From contig OZ025271.1 of NCBI GenBank assembly GCA_964019165.1, forward strand, positions 14,549,759-14,613,758: a DNA stretch of 64,000 bases, read 5' to 3'. This DNA is from Mastigias papua. Taxonomy: Eukaryota > Cnidaria > Scyphozoa > Rhizostomeae > Mastigiidae. Below the pieces are notes generated by a model, which was not told the DNA's origin, made no database searches, and saw only the letters and a list, made by a program, of their open reading frames with translations. Made by a program: the position numbers and the translations under genes. How positions within the stretch are numbered: position 1 is the first letter of the stretch; each line of letters starts with the position of its first letter. Positions 51,567 to 63,051 of this stretch are shown here, one piece after another.

Positions 51567-51709
51567 CTGTAATAATCTGTAAGGAAATCTGCAACATTCG
51601 TGGCACATGAGCCTGATCAGTTGCCATAGCAACGATGCCATAAATGTACTTTCTGAAAGAAGTGAAGCCAGGTGTGAGGTCATCTCTATTCCACACAGGA
51701 GATACGTTT
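51567..51709 (-). CDS. Internal coding exon of an unrecognised gene
   Basis: An excellent acceptor (GTCTTTTTTCAG) and donor (ATTACAG, GTAAGG) bound 143 bases with one open frame: NVSPVWNRDDLTPGFTSFR, then KYIYGIVAMATDQAHVP, then RMLQISLQIIT, with one extra base on each side (enters in phase 2, leaves in phase 1). Amino-acid use is convincingly protein-like. The donor GTAA overlaps the first bases of the TIR element at 50293-51565, so the element lies directly at the exon edge. The family is not recognised; it may be a host gene or a transposase exon. Confidence 0.55.
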
Positions 51710-52830
51710 CTGAAAAAAGACAATATTAAGTTACTACTTAACAACAGGGTTTTGTATTGAAAGGTGAGAAAAGACATTTATAGGGTCAAAAGTCATGCCT
51801 AGTTAAAGGATTCGTATCAAATGCGCTTGTAGAAGTTGAGAGATCTATAGAACGTAGCATACTATTTTATAGAATTCAAAATTTCAGAATGTCAACTATC
51901 TATCATTAGATATTTCTTTAGTTGATAAATGCAACACAAACGTAACTAAAAGAATATAGATGTAATATTGACAAAACTGTACAAGCTTTTCATTTCAAAC
52001 AACAAACATCAAATCAACATAATGATAAAAAATGAATGCCAAGGTGTGAATGCATCATGTGACTTTATCTATTTTCAGCTGCAATTTTAAAGTATTTATT
52101 TTTAAACTAATAAACACACTCTTGACCCATTTTGACACAATTTGTCCCACTTCTGTTATAAGATAAATTTTGCAGTTTCATCACGGTAGTGTAATTTGGC
52201 TCTATGATGTTGTGTTGTAAACAAATCCCATTCCTCTTTCAGCCTCTTACTTCATGTATTTAGTTTACACATTGTACTTGCCATCTCTTTCCTCGCATAC
52301 AGCACAATCCCATTGATTTGAGCTCCTCGTAGCCTATAGTGTCTCTTTGTTGCTAGCTCAACCTCATGGTTTGAAAATCCAACACTTTGTATAATAAACT
52401 AATAGTCCACGTTTAAGAACAAGGGGTTTTAAAAGCTTGCTATATTAAAGTTTAAATTCAAGATTCCTGCATAAAAGAACCTATTTAGGCTAAACGTTTC
52501 TGCCAGATTTTCATCATTGGGATTCATAGGTGTAAAAGTAGAGGGTAGTGAGAAACCTATACCCCCCAGTTGGGCAGCAATCCATTTCAATCTCGAAATT
52601 TCTTTAAGAAAAAATAATATCTTTTCCCTCAATAGATGTTGTTCAATACGGCTGGAAAACTACTCATTTGTTTAACAGATTACTGATTCAGGCCAACGGT
52701 TTGCATCCCCTCTAACTTAAAACCCCTATACCCATGTAATTGCTGAAAAAGTGTATTGATGGAAGCTTCTGAATGAAGATCTTCAGTATTTTAAAAGTCA
52801 CTTGATATAACATTATTCTTCCACGCTTAT
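51710..52830. other. Stretch without a supported gene
   Basis: Presumed intron upstream of the exon at 51567. A minus-strand frame at 52429-52632 (KEISRLKWIAAQLGGIGFSL) is protein-like but has no splice support. Confidence 0.3.
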
Positions 52831-53473
52831 TAGGCCCTGTCATGAGGAAAATATCCCTCGTGCGGTAATTAGCACATGCAAAGTCATTTGCGTGTGCGAT
52901 CGCACTAGTAAGAAAATTTCTACTACGGACAAAGGGGATCAAGACACAATGCAAAAGAGGAAAAACATACAATAGAAGTAAGTTTTATCGAAAAAGTATG
53001 TTTTATAGAAAAAGAAACTAGTTTAGGTTTCAAACGTAAAACACTTCTTCATCATCGGGCTAGTCAAAGGGATCAAAATCATCATCATAACTATCACTTG
53101 AATCATCATAAGAATCGTCCTCAAAATCTTTGCCATCGGCATCAACTGCAAAAATGCCCGTGCTGTCCATAGAATCATCATCAGTATCCTGTTAACCTGT
53201 CATTGTTAGTTTCATTGACAATAAAATAATTTTGTGAAGTGCTTCTAATTCAAACACTAAGCACTGCACTCGAAAGTCGGAAATAAGTGATGATTATTAT
53301 GGTCAGCATGTTATCATATAACTTGCGTGGAAAAGATAAAAGCCAAAAAACTTTGCAAATGGAAAAATTGGAATTGGGGTTTCGATGAGCTCTCAATAAA
53401 TATACTCGCGCGAGCGACCCATCGCACACGCAAGTTGATTTGTGCGTGTGTGGGCGCTAAATGACAAGGCCTG
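52831..53473. mobile_element. TIR element, 643 bp, with 6-bp target duplication
   Basis: Perfect GCTTAT duplication (52825-52830 and 53474-53479). Termini TAGGCCCTGTCAT and, inverted, CAGGCCTTGTCAT; subterminal GCGTGTGCGATSG occurs inverted near both ends. The size of the duplication and the ends suit a hAT-related element. The interior includes a minus-strand terminal exon candidate. Confidence 0.8.
53060..53188 (-). CDS. Acidic terminal exon candidate inside a TIR element
   Basis: After GTTAACAG the minus strand is open for 42 codons to TAG: DTDDDSMDSTGIFAVDADGK, then DFEDDSYDDSSDSYDDDFD, then PFD. Strongly Asp/Ser-rich, as in flexible acidic C-terminal tails. It lies wholly within the 643-bp element. 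Either a captured or exonised host segment, the tail of an element protein, or a chance frame in a GAT-rich stretch. Confidence 0.35.
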   Translation of the reverse strand, partial: DTDDDSMDSTGIFAVDADGKDFEDDSYDDSSDSYDDDFDPFD

Positions 53474-54251
53474 GCTTATATACACGATACTAACCCTTAT
53501 GTGCATGATATTCATGCTATACGTAGTATATTCAGATGAAATTTCTATGCAAATATAAGAACCTATTTTAAGAATCGTGGTAACCTAAGTTTGCTTTAAG
53601 TCTCATATATTAAAGAACTCAAACAGGCTTAACTGAAAAACCCTAAAGTTTCTGTTTCACTGTTTTGTGTCAATGAGGTATTTATTGTGGATAAATATAT
53701 CTCCTTCTCAAGGTCTTTCATCAATAACTCGCAAGTATAAATTTTCATTGTCAAACAAAGAAAGGCGTATGTTCTTTGCTAAAATTTATTATGCCTTTAT
53801 ACTATAATTTTCCAATTTTTCCTGTGAGTTGAACGTTCCTCATCATTGTCATATGAAGACATTGATACTCCTCCTAAACTATGCTTTGTTAAAATTACCT
53901 TAAAACATTTTTGATGCATAGCAGCTTTAGAATTCTATTTTATCCCTTTATTGGTGTTGTTCGTCATGCTAGACAACTTAATTGCTTTAATCCTGAAATA
54001 TAAACGTCGATGCGCACTTTTGAAGATATTGTGTACAAGACTCAAACATCAACTTTTGAGTAGGACTCATGACATTAAAACATTGCTTTCAGCATCCTTC
54101 AATCTTTATTTAATACATTAAGGTGGCTTGTAAGAGAGCATCAAAAATTACAAGACAGTATCGAATGACTTGTAAAAGAGGTGATTAGATAATTTATTAT
54201 TATGAACTTTTATAGTATAGTAAAGTAATTTTTTAAACTTTTATGGAGCAT
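53474..54251. other. Stretch without a supported gene
   Basis: Nothing recognisable. Confidence 0.4.
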
Positions 54252-54505
54252 TAGGGACTGATCATTAATTCTTCCAGGGGAGGGAATGGAAGCCATCTAG
54301 AGGGTACCAAACTTCTACACACTGAGAGGGAGGGGGGATGAAAAATAAAAAACATTTTAAAAGAAGAAGTATGGAGTTTCTTCTGAAGTCTTGGAGTGGG
54401 GACCAAAATATTGAAATAAATCTGAGAGGGGGAATGAAAATTCAATCAAATATATGAGAATGTCTTCCACTCCCTTTTCACAAGTAATTAATGATCCGTC
54501 CCTTA
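54252..54505. mobile_element. MITE, about 254 bp, related to the element at 50293
   Basis: Ends TTAGGGACTGATCATTAATT and, inverted, CTAAGGGACGGATCATTAAT. The interior holds two similar GAGAGGGRGGRATGAAAA blocks in direct order (about 54325 and 54423). Target duplication unclear. No coding potential. Confidence 0.7.
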
Positions 54506-57500
54506 GTGGAAAAATCGCCACATTCGCATAGTCAGGTTTATGAACGAAACCGGGTATGTTTAGCTTCACTTTCGGCGTCACGTTCATATTACCCCCATTT
54601 TAAAACAAGCTTTGATTCAAACGTGTGTTTGGGGAAAATTATGAAAGCAAATTGATGGATAATCTAGTCTGTTTCAAAACGGAGTAGTGGGAGCAGAGAA
54701 GAAAACAGCTCCAGTTATATGAGTAATGACGAATCAAAACGAAATCGAAGTAATGGCAACGTGGTCGAAGAATAGGCCCAGTTGCATACTTATCTGCTTT
54801 GGCTGGGAGAGCAGTGTTCTACCTCTCTCCTATTTAACCTGTCATTGCTTATAGTCCTGTAATATATTAGACATCAAGTGAGCTTTTACCAGAAAAACAT
54901 CATCTAATCGTGAATCCTAAATGGTAACAATGTATCAAAACTCATGTTACTTGGCTCTAAGAAATTAATATAATTGTGTATGGTAATGAGTCATTATTTA
55001 ACTTTGAGTTCCTTAAGAATTGAAATCAATTTAGATATAATGGAAGTCTTGCAAAACTCTGTTCATGAGAGAAGGATATGGGGGCGAGGACTTTTCAAAT
55101 ATTTGGTGAAAAAGCAGATATTCATTATGATGCAAATCATAAACTGTTTTGCAGTGAAAATTAATGGTTGAAGGTAAACTTTTAATTAAACAAATGGGAA
55201 GGATATATTTCAAGAAGTGTTTCAAGTTTCATTCTTGGAGTCTCTGTTGCTCAAAAAGTAACTGACAGCCCTTGGAATCAAGACCTATCTCACACACTGA
55301 ATATTGCAATAAGAACATTTCTTGGATGTAACAACACATCCTGGGGGACATGGGAGGCTATAGCCTTCTTATTTGCTCTATTAAGTAGCACATAGCTCTA
55401 AGAAATTACTTAAGTTCCAAAATGAAATGTAATGTGGCAGAATGAAAGATGAAGTACTTAATGAGTCATGAACTATGATCTGAATTTAATCAAATATTTA
55501 AATATTAAAAAATCTTATTAGTCAAAATTAAATGTAGAATATATTAGTTATGTAGTAAACTGTTTCCTGCATGAATATGACATTTGTTCTAAACTCTTAT
55601 GCTACTTATCTTCTTCTTTTCATTAATTTACTTACCAAGTACTGTAGATGACGTCATGAAAATTAATTAAAAGCAACAGAGCATGAAACTAATTTAACTT
55701 GTTTTGATTACTGAATATTATCAATCAATACTATCTGAACATTTAATGATGAACATGTGAACATTATCACTACAGTAATTAAGTTTTTGATACATAATAT
55801 CCATATTTTCAGCAATCATTGTTTCTAGGAGGGTTTTAAAAATTTGACTTGAAGTAGGTGTCACTTACTATCAATGATTAAACAAATCAGAACTTCTACG
55901 GATTGGAACTTGAGATAATCTATTACAGGTAAACTGATTTCACAAAATTTAACAGCCATAAGTTAATCATATCTGTGCATCTCTTGATGATCGACGATCA
56001 GTGTTTTATGACGTCAAAACTTGTTAACTATTTCCTTCACAGCATATTGCTGCTGCTTCAAGCAACTGAGCATCACATGACTAAAGTAACAACCTAAAAT
56101 TATGAGCAAATGACGTCAGATGATGCTGACCTACAATTGCATTGCTCACAGCGGGCCATTGATCATGATAAATCACTGAAAAAAATTAATACGTACGGCT
56201 ACCAATCACAATACTTTGATTGCATCTCTCCAAATGTATTTAAAAATATGTTCCAGTCACTTAATTTGCAATTTTATATAGATTAGTTTGTGTGGAGCAG
56301 AGCCATACAAGGAATCTGTCTTCACGACTAGTCTCATTTGTCAAGACCATGCAGGTAGATAATGTAGGCCTAATGTTTGAACTTTCACCTCGTTTTCGGT
56401 CTGAGACCAATACATTATACAGTAGTAACGTTGATAAATTCAACGTTACTTTACTGCATTTTACTTGGCACTTTATTCTGATTCAACACCGGCCCTAATT
56501 CAACACTGGCCCCATTTTATGTTTTCCACACTTACTTTTCCCCTGTGCGAACCCTACTGCATTTACAGCACAGCAGCAGCAATAATAAAATCACAAATGA
56601 ATCGCAAAAAACGCATGAAGCTACAAAAGTGCAAGTGATCGATAAACTTTTGGGCGTCGAATTGGGCTGACAAATTTTTCTTTTACAAACTGGTGATAGA
56701 CCTCGTCAGCCCAAATGCTAAACAGGAGTAATACTTCCTCATCATCACATGTCGAACCTTTCAACAGCTTCCGTACTCATTTTAGCAAAATGTTTTTCGA
56801 TTGCCATTACAGTTGTTAGTCTTCAATCAGTGAGAAATTGTTGAATGAAAGTGGCGCACTTTGCTGCAATTTATAAACAAGCATGTGTTGATATTAAAAC
56901 TGCACCTTGTTCAAACCTGATTTGCGTTTAAACTACGCTGATAGTAGGTAGCCCAGAGATAACTCAGGAGTCAGGGAAAAACCCACCTCTGCTACAGGGT
57001 CAGTTTAAAATGGTTCGAACCTGGAGCAAACCCAGGTTAATTGTGCTTACATTACAAAAATCTAACTCGGGTTAAACTAGCTCGGGTCAGCAGGGGGTTA
57101 GTTTGTGCAATATAAGCAGGGTTTTAATTTCATCTGACTTTTCGCTGCTCCTTTTCCATTCTTCTATCCCATCAAAATTTTTATTCCCCAAAGTTATAAT
57201 ACACATTGATACACATTGAATAACTTTACCCCAATAATCATTCATTTGTCGGAAAATATAAAATAAGCGACAGTAACTTTACCTATTTTAATGCATTAAA
57301 AGAAAACATATTTTATCCTATATTTGCCCGAGAACGTTACTTATTTCTCAATTGATTCCACTACTGGACGTGCTCGTCACTCGCTGGTACTAGCTGCTGG
57401 GACAAAACCATGGACTACAATATTTAAAGCAGCTTTCAGTCGAAAGTTGTAAAAGTTGGACCCTTTCACGCCAACACATTTATCACCACTTCAGGAAAAT

Positions 57501-59257
57501 TAACGCCATAAACGGATGGCGTAAGAAAGGCCGATAAGGTCCTCTACACTCAAACTTATGACCAGTAACTACACTTTCTTTAGCTCAAAGTACTTGACTG
57601 AACTCGCGGTACTGGACTGTGCAAAATTTTACTGTATATCAAAGCCATTCTTTCGTAACAATGCATGCAATCATTGGAATGTCACGTGACATTTCCAACG
57701 CAGAAGACAAGTAAAAGAAACGATATACAATATTGGGTTGGCGCAATCTAATAAACATATAAAAGTATGATTTATAATGTATAATACAATTAAGAATTAA
57801 TATTTATACCTGTTAACATATTCTCTAAACGTGATTACAAATTGGCTTGAGTCAACCAATAATTTTCATGGTTAACTTGGACCTAAAATCCAATCGTATA
57901 AAGGAGACTCAATATACTTCTGTGATTATGGCCTACTTAACTTAATATTAGTAAAATCTAATGGGGAATCCTCGCATTGGCAACTGCAAGACTCCTATAT
58001 GAGGCTGGGAGCACATGTAAAACAGGCCCAATTACGATCAATGTCACTAAAAACTCCTGAACATTTAAATTCTCTAAAATGTCCTCGATTGATAATCCAA
58101 TACTACCTTCTAATCTCAAGAGTCTTTCTAATCAAAGTTGAATGAAGTGGGTGTATCAACTAAGGTCACAATGGATGGGTACATGCCTTGTCAACTGTAC
58201 TGCTTCTTTTCCAGAATAGAGGCCAGTTTGCGAGCAGAACAAAATTCCACCTCATGTTTAATCAAATATTTCGTTGACTCTGATTTGAAATACATTCAGA
58301 CAATGCTATGAATAAGACCGATAAAGGTCTGGGGCCTAAATCTAGGAGAACGTCAACATATCATCATATAAAATGTTTCCTCTTCATTTCTGAGCGCATT
58401 CTAAACACTTTGTTGACAAGTTTCCTGTAACACTGATTGTCTACACTAAATTCTGTTTCAGCAAATGAAGGAAATTATGAAGTCAAGATCTGGATCAACT
58501 TACGACTAAAAGATACGACCTAAAAACATTTGAAACTAGTACTATCCTCAGGCCTCTCTGTTGTATAATGTGACTGTGACAGTGTGAAGCAAATGAAGTT
58601 ATTGACTAAATTGTATTAACAGGATGAAATTGTCTGTCAAGAGGAGGCATACTCATTACATGTTATCCAAATAAGGGTACTCTGAGGATCTGAAAGGCAT
58701 GTACAAAGAGAGCAGTCTTGAGGGCATTTACCAATACCCCTTTTAGGTTCCAATTGGGCTCTATCTTACTCCATAGCATGGTGGATCTAGATGACCTGTA
58801 TATCTAGATGACTTCATGCAATTTCTTATTTCACTGGAACTGAATTTCAAATATTACTGCAATCTCATATCATAAGGATGTAAATTAATAAGGAGACATT
58901 GCCCTCAAATTACAAATCAAAAGGCAGTTCTTTAATTGAGAATCATAAACAGGTACAGGGCTTTTCATATTTGAAATGAGTGATGGTAAATTAGGTTAGA
59001 TAGCCACGTGATCAAATGGCAATCCCATGCTATGGTGATAGCGGTTTTGTTCCGAAATATAGCTAAAAAGGGACTCCAACACAAGCAAATCAGGGACAAT
59101 GAAGGCAAATTCATTGCTCCTAGACAATAAACCTGCAACTAGGTTTCTAATACCTACCACTCACAAAAAGTAGATCGAATATTTGTTAATCAAAACCAGC
59201 TAATATTTACAACGTACTATATCAAAATAAATAAACACGACATGACAAACAAAAATA
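54506..59257. other. Long stretch without a supported gene
   Basis: No exon, RNA gene or complete element could be supported. At 56897-57130 ends beginning ATTAAAACTGC and, inverted, ATTAAAACCCTGC may bound another small element, which includes the hairpin-like AACCTGG...CCAGGTT. Confidence 0.3.
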
Positions 59258-59712
59258 CTAGAAAATGCACCAGTTCGCATGGTAAATTACAACTGTCAGA
59301 TGAAGTCTCCTACGATAACAAAAAGGTATTACAAATAAGATGTCTAGTGCATGTGATTGGCTATTAGAACAATGAAAACACACAAGGCATTGCATACCAT
59401 GCTGAGAAATTGCAGGACAAGGAGACAAGCAAGGTAAATAGGCAGAAAAACGGTGGCCAGGGTGACAAGGCCAAGAGGGTTGAATAGTGGTACAGAAAGT
59501 GAAGGAGAGGAGAGAGTTTCGCACAGAAATGTAAGTCTAGAAATAAGATAGATAACAAATTATAACTATAAGGTAATCCTATTCAGATTGTATAGAAGTA
59601 AAAAGGGGAGACCTCCAGCATTCAAAAGAGGCTTCTTTGCTCCCTATCAATTTCGACACTGATGACAAAGTAAAGCACTCCAGCTCCTTCGCTGCTCCAT
59701 TGCTGTACTTAC
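59258..59712. other. Region duplicated at 62330-62450, possible minus-strand exon
   Basis: AAATGCACCAGT and the following 100 bases align loosely with 62348-62450. On the minus strand, TTATTTCTAG at 59544 opens a Cys/Pro-rich frame (TYISVRNSLLSFTFCTTIQP...) to a possible donor CATG, GTATGC at about 59398. The product is of low complexity and the copy at 62.3 kb is not open, so I do not call it a gene. Confidence 0.2.
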
Positions 59713-59736
59713 TTCTTGCCTACTAGACGATCGATG
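59713..59736 (-). CDS. Possible micro-exon, 24 bp
   Basis: CATCCAGTAG, eight codons HRSSSRQE, then GTAAGT. In phase 0 at both ends, like the exons to its right, but the acceptor lacks a good pyrimidine tract. Weakest member of the series. Confidence 0.2.
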
Positions 59737-60052
59737 CTACTGGATGTACTCACTGTGACAGCAATTGTTCAAAAGTTGCAAAAGACGATAGCAGAAAGCA
59801 ACAAATAACCGCGTAGAAATGTACAGATATCGCATTGAATAAATATTATTGTCAAGACTGTAACTCTACTATCATCTTCAATTGCAAGGCAAATCTTTTA
59901 GCCACAGATGAAAACTGCTTTCCAAAGCAAATAGCCTCGAAATGAATTCCATTTGAAATGACCTCACTAGAATCACATGACCTCTGAATAGAGATGTAAT
60001 CATCCAAAAACACTGGGCAAAATACCAAATGGAAAAATGAGATCAAAACTTA

Positions 60053-60076
60053 CCATTGAAGAAGGCGACTTCTGTT
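60053..60076 (-). CDS. Micro-exon, 24 bp (KQKSPSSM)
   Basis: Ends in AATG followed by GTAAGT. With the near acceptor (ACATTCAG) it is 24 bases, eight codons, phase 0 on both sides. A stronger acceptor (TATTTCTTCCTTATAG) 14 bases upstream would give a 38-base exon out of step with its neighbours, adding CYIQ in the same frame. SPSSM echoes the DHSM end of the exon at 61117. Confidence 0.35.
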
Positions 60077-60430
60077 TCTGAATGTAACATTCTATAAGGA
60101 AGAAATAAAGGAAAATATTTGAAAACAAAATACGTCATTCTTTAAATCACTAATTGTTTAACAATTCTATTAGCAAACAAAATATATTTAAAGGAAAGTT
60201 AATGATGCTAATACTGGTTCTGGCACATTGCTGCCAATGGAATTCGAATTAACAGAAATTAGAGCGACATTCCATTCTGATAACATGAGGACAGAGCTCA
60301 TTGTAAATAAAGTAAATTTAAAACAACTGACTCCAAATATCACATTGATTTCAGGATGTCATCAAACAATAAGCATATCTGGAAAAAACTCCAACACACT
60401 TACTGTTGACACTTGGAAAGTAATATTTAC

Positions 60431-60463
60431 TGCGGATGGAGGAGAACTAGAAGTTGGAGGAGT
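60431..60463 (-). CDS. Micro-exon, 33 bp (TPPTSSSPPSA)
   Basis: Acceptor TTTCTCATTTCTCTTTCAG is close to ideal; donor is GCA followed by GTAAAT. Eleven codons, phase 0 at both ends, entirely Pro/Ser/Thr/Ala. The 79-codon + strand frame over the same place is probably a shadow. Confidence 0.45.
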
Positions 60464-60721
60464 CTGAAAGAGAAATGAGAAACATATTAGCAAAACAATA
60501 CACAGCAACTGTCTGTTTATTATTAGGCCTACGTAATGTTGGTGAAAGGCCTTGGAACCAATGACAAAGTACCAACAAATGATAAAAGGTTAAGTGGACA
60601 GAGAGATAAGATAAAGTTTGTTGACGCTAGATTTGAACAAAACCTGCTGCACAAGGAATGCCAATAATGTCCACAAGTGATCACGTGATATGATTTAGAA
60701 TATGACATCATATCAACTTAC

Positions 60722-60784
60722 TGGATATCGGGAAGGTGTTCTGACGTCATGGGATGGGGTTCCAGATGATGGTGAATGATGCGG
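60722..60784 (-). CDS. Micro-exon, 63 bp (PHHSPSSGTPSHDVRTPSRYP)
   Basis: Acceptor TTATTTTCTCTTATAG, donor CCA then GTAAGT. Twenty-one codons without a stop, phase 0 at both ends, rich in Pro, Ser and His. The donor context GTAAGTTGATATG resembles GTAAGTTATG of the exons at 61672 and 62848. Confidence 0.5.
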
Positions 60785-61116
60785 CTATAAGAGAAAATAA
60801 CAAAGTATTGCATAACGCAAATACGTCACAATGAGCACCAATGAGTATTCATCAAATTCATTTACATTTTCATATACTTGAGATGTACTAACTCTTATCT
60901 TATAAATGGGCCATATTACGCACAGTCTCAGTTAAAAAAGTAGACATCTTATGTGGCAATAACAGCCAGGTAAAACCGTCTCAACTAACTGCTGAAGAGG
61001 TTGTAATACGTCATCGCATATGGTGCCGTTCAACTGACATTCTTCCAGGATACAACAACAGCAACAATAAGAATAACATTTGAATAGCCAATCAACTGAA
61101 TGATGACGTAACATAC

Positions 61117-61179
61117 CATTGAATGATCGACAATACTATAAATATCTGCATTGGGGGATGTCATGCGAGAGGTGGACAT
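61117..61179 (-). CDS. Micro-exon, 63 bp, starts with Met
   Basis: Acceptor GTGTCATTACAG, then ATGTCCACC, then donor AATG, GTATGT. Twenty-one codons: MSTSRMTSPNAD followed by IYSIVDHSM, phase 0 at both ends. The Met could be a translation start if this is the first coding exon, but the exons further upstream argue it is internal. The frame stays open through the intron for a while, which is by chance. Confidence 0.45.
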
Positions 61180-61275
61180 CTGTAATGACACATCAGAAAT
61201 TACAATAAAGATCAATAAGGGTTATCAGCTGACATCATTCCAAAATGATAATGCATGGAATCAAATGTCACTTAC

Positions 61276-61296
61276 AGTATCTAAGTATTTTACAAT
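61276..61296 (-). CDS. Micro-exon, 21 bp (IVKYLDT)
   Basis: Acceptor TTTATTTTTGTTGTAG is strong and donor ACT, GTAAGT is strong. Seven codons exactly, phase 0 at both ends. Confidence 0.4.
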
Positions 61297-61671
61297 CTAC
61301 AACAAAAATAAATGAAGCAAAGGCTTGTACATCAAAAATCCGAGCTCAGGGCTAAGATATTGAACAATAGAATTATGTGAGATAACTCTATGTATTGCCA
61401 GTTCCTTCTAATCAGCACCCAAATTGAAACAGCAAGTGAGTCTTGTTAGTGTTCACTAGACCAAAGCACCTTTGTGGACCAGATTTAGCGGAAAATTCCG
61501 TGAAGCATATAGTTTGACAAACACTATAGATAGCTGCTACGATAAAGCAATATACAATTTTATGTAAAACAAAACTTTCATTCCATCAAATGTGTGCATT
61601 CCATTGAACTGCCCAGTCAGTCTAAAGTCACATACAACTTTGTTAGCAAATATTTAAGCATCATAACTTAC

Positions 61672-61732
61672 TGTTGATGGTATTGTGGGAGACCAATAAT
61701 GCAAGGAAATGTTGACAATGAAAAAGAAAAAT
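61672..61732 (-). CDS. Micro-exon candidate, 61 bp, out of phase
   Basis: Flanks are clearly duplicated from, or to, those of the exon at 62848: both donors read ACA, GTAAGTTATG, and both acceptors are pyrimidine tracts ending in CAATAG or TTAATAG. The last codons (SPTIPST) parallel HPSST of the partner. But 61 is not a multiple of three, so it either shifts the frame or is a decayed copy. Confidence 0.3.
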
Positions 61733-62847
61733 CTATTGAAGAGAAAGGAGAAATATAGCACAAAACAACATGATAAAGCAACAACAAAACAAGGCTACTA
61801 AAATAAAATTTAATAAAAATAGAGGATAAGAAAGGGCTCTACCAATAATGTCCCCATTCCATCAAAGTTTAACAGTATATCGGCAGCACTAGTACAATTA
61901 ACACCTGCCTGTCAATACAAATCCTAACTAACTAAATTCTTATAAGAAACTTTGCAAACCCCCATCGCATTAGGATACAAACTTAGTGGACTTAATTTTG
62001 CATCAAAATGGCTCCTATCCAGTTTATTAACATGATGACCTGTCTTTATCTAATGTACTAACTCCACTTCAATCTCTGTATAGGCCTTAATGCACCATAA
62101 GTTGAGTTAACTTGCAAAGAAAGCGAAAGTCTATCAGATGAACTCATAATTATCCCTGAAAATATTGGAATAGACCCATATACAAATATATCTCTCAAAC
62201 AAACCCAAACATACTGTAAGCTGAAAATATCTTAGAATAGACTTAGTTTCTTATAACCAAAATTAACTAAAATCAGTAGGTAGCGAAATACTTGCATACA
62301 AATAAGAATAAAAATGACATACAAATAGAAAATACGAAAAATGCGCCAGTCTTGTAACAAAAAGTTAGAGTAGAATGCATCCGCCAGATGAATGTCCCTG
62401 GGGATACAAAAAAGCGTTTCAACTGACATGCTTAGCAAATGTGACTATCATTAGAATAATAGACACACAATCTAAAATGTATGACTTTGATTGTAAACAC
62501 TGAGTTTCTTATAAGAAATTTCACACAAAAGCACAACTTGTTCATGCACAACAGGGTACCTTAATGATTCGCCGTAAAATTATGTATTGTCGGCCAATTA
62601 ACTCTTCGTGTATGATTTAACAAGAGACTGCTGCATGCATTATTCGTTAATACTTGGTCAAAAATCCCATGAAATATATACGTAGTTTGATAAACATCAT
62701 CAAGCGTTGATAGGCTAATGTAATGCAAAATTTAACTAAAGCAAAAATTTCAGTCCATCAGATATGTGCATTCCATAAAATCATTCAATCAGTCTACGGT
62801 GACAAATGGCAAACACATAGCATGCCAGGTATAATGTCATAACTTAC

Positions 62848-63051
62848 TGTTGATGATGGATGATCAAGTGCTCCAGGAGGTGGATGATCAATTGCTCCAG
62901 GAGGTGGATGATCAATTGCTCGAGGACGTGGATGATCAATTGCTCGGGGACGTGGTTGATCAATTCCTCGACGACGACGACGACGACGACGACGATGTCG
63001 ACGATGTGGATGATCAATTGCTCGAGGAGATGATAAAGACGAGAGTGGTTT
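62848..63051 (-). CDS. Repeat exon, 204 bp, octapeptide AIDHPPPG type
   Basis: Acceptor CATTTCTCCTTAATAG, donor ACA, GTAAGT. Sixty-eight codons without a stop, phase 0 at both ends. After KPLSSLSSPR come copies of an eight-residue repeat, RAIDHPRP or GAIDHPPP, five in all, split by an Arg run encoded by (CGT)n. The DNA is a 24-bp minisatellite (five units) plus a triplet array at 62970-62995. The + strand is also open here (DDQLLQEV repeats plus poly-Asp), which follows from the repeat length; only the minus reading has good splice sites and matches the neighbouring exons. Product would be a repetitive, disordered His/Pro/Arg-rich segment. Confidence 0.5.

Noticed and set aside
56897..57130. 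Small TIR element
   Set aside because: Ends match only partly and no target duplication was found; kept as a note in the region entry.
60228..60467. 79-codon + strand frame
   Set aside because: Overlaps a well-bounded minus-strand micro-exon and has no recognised features.
60932..61060. Additional exon with frame EECQLNGTICDDVLQPLQQ
   Set aside because: Needs a GTTAGT donor and an acceptor that puts it out of phase with all neighbours.
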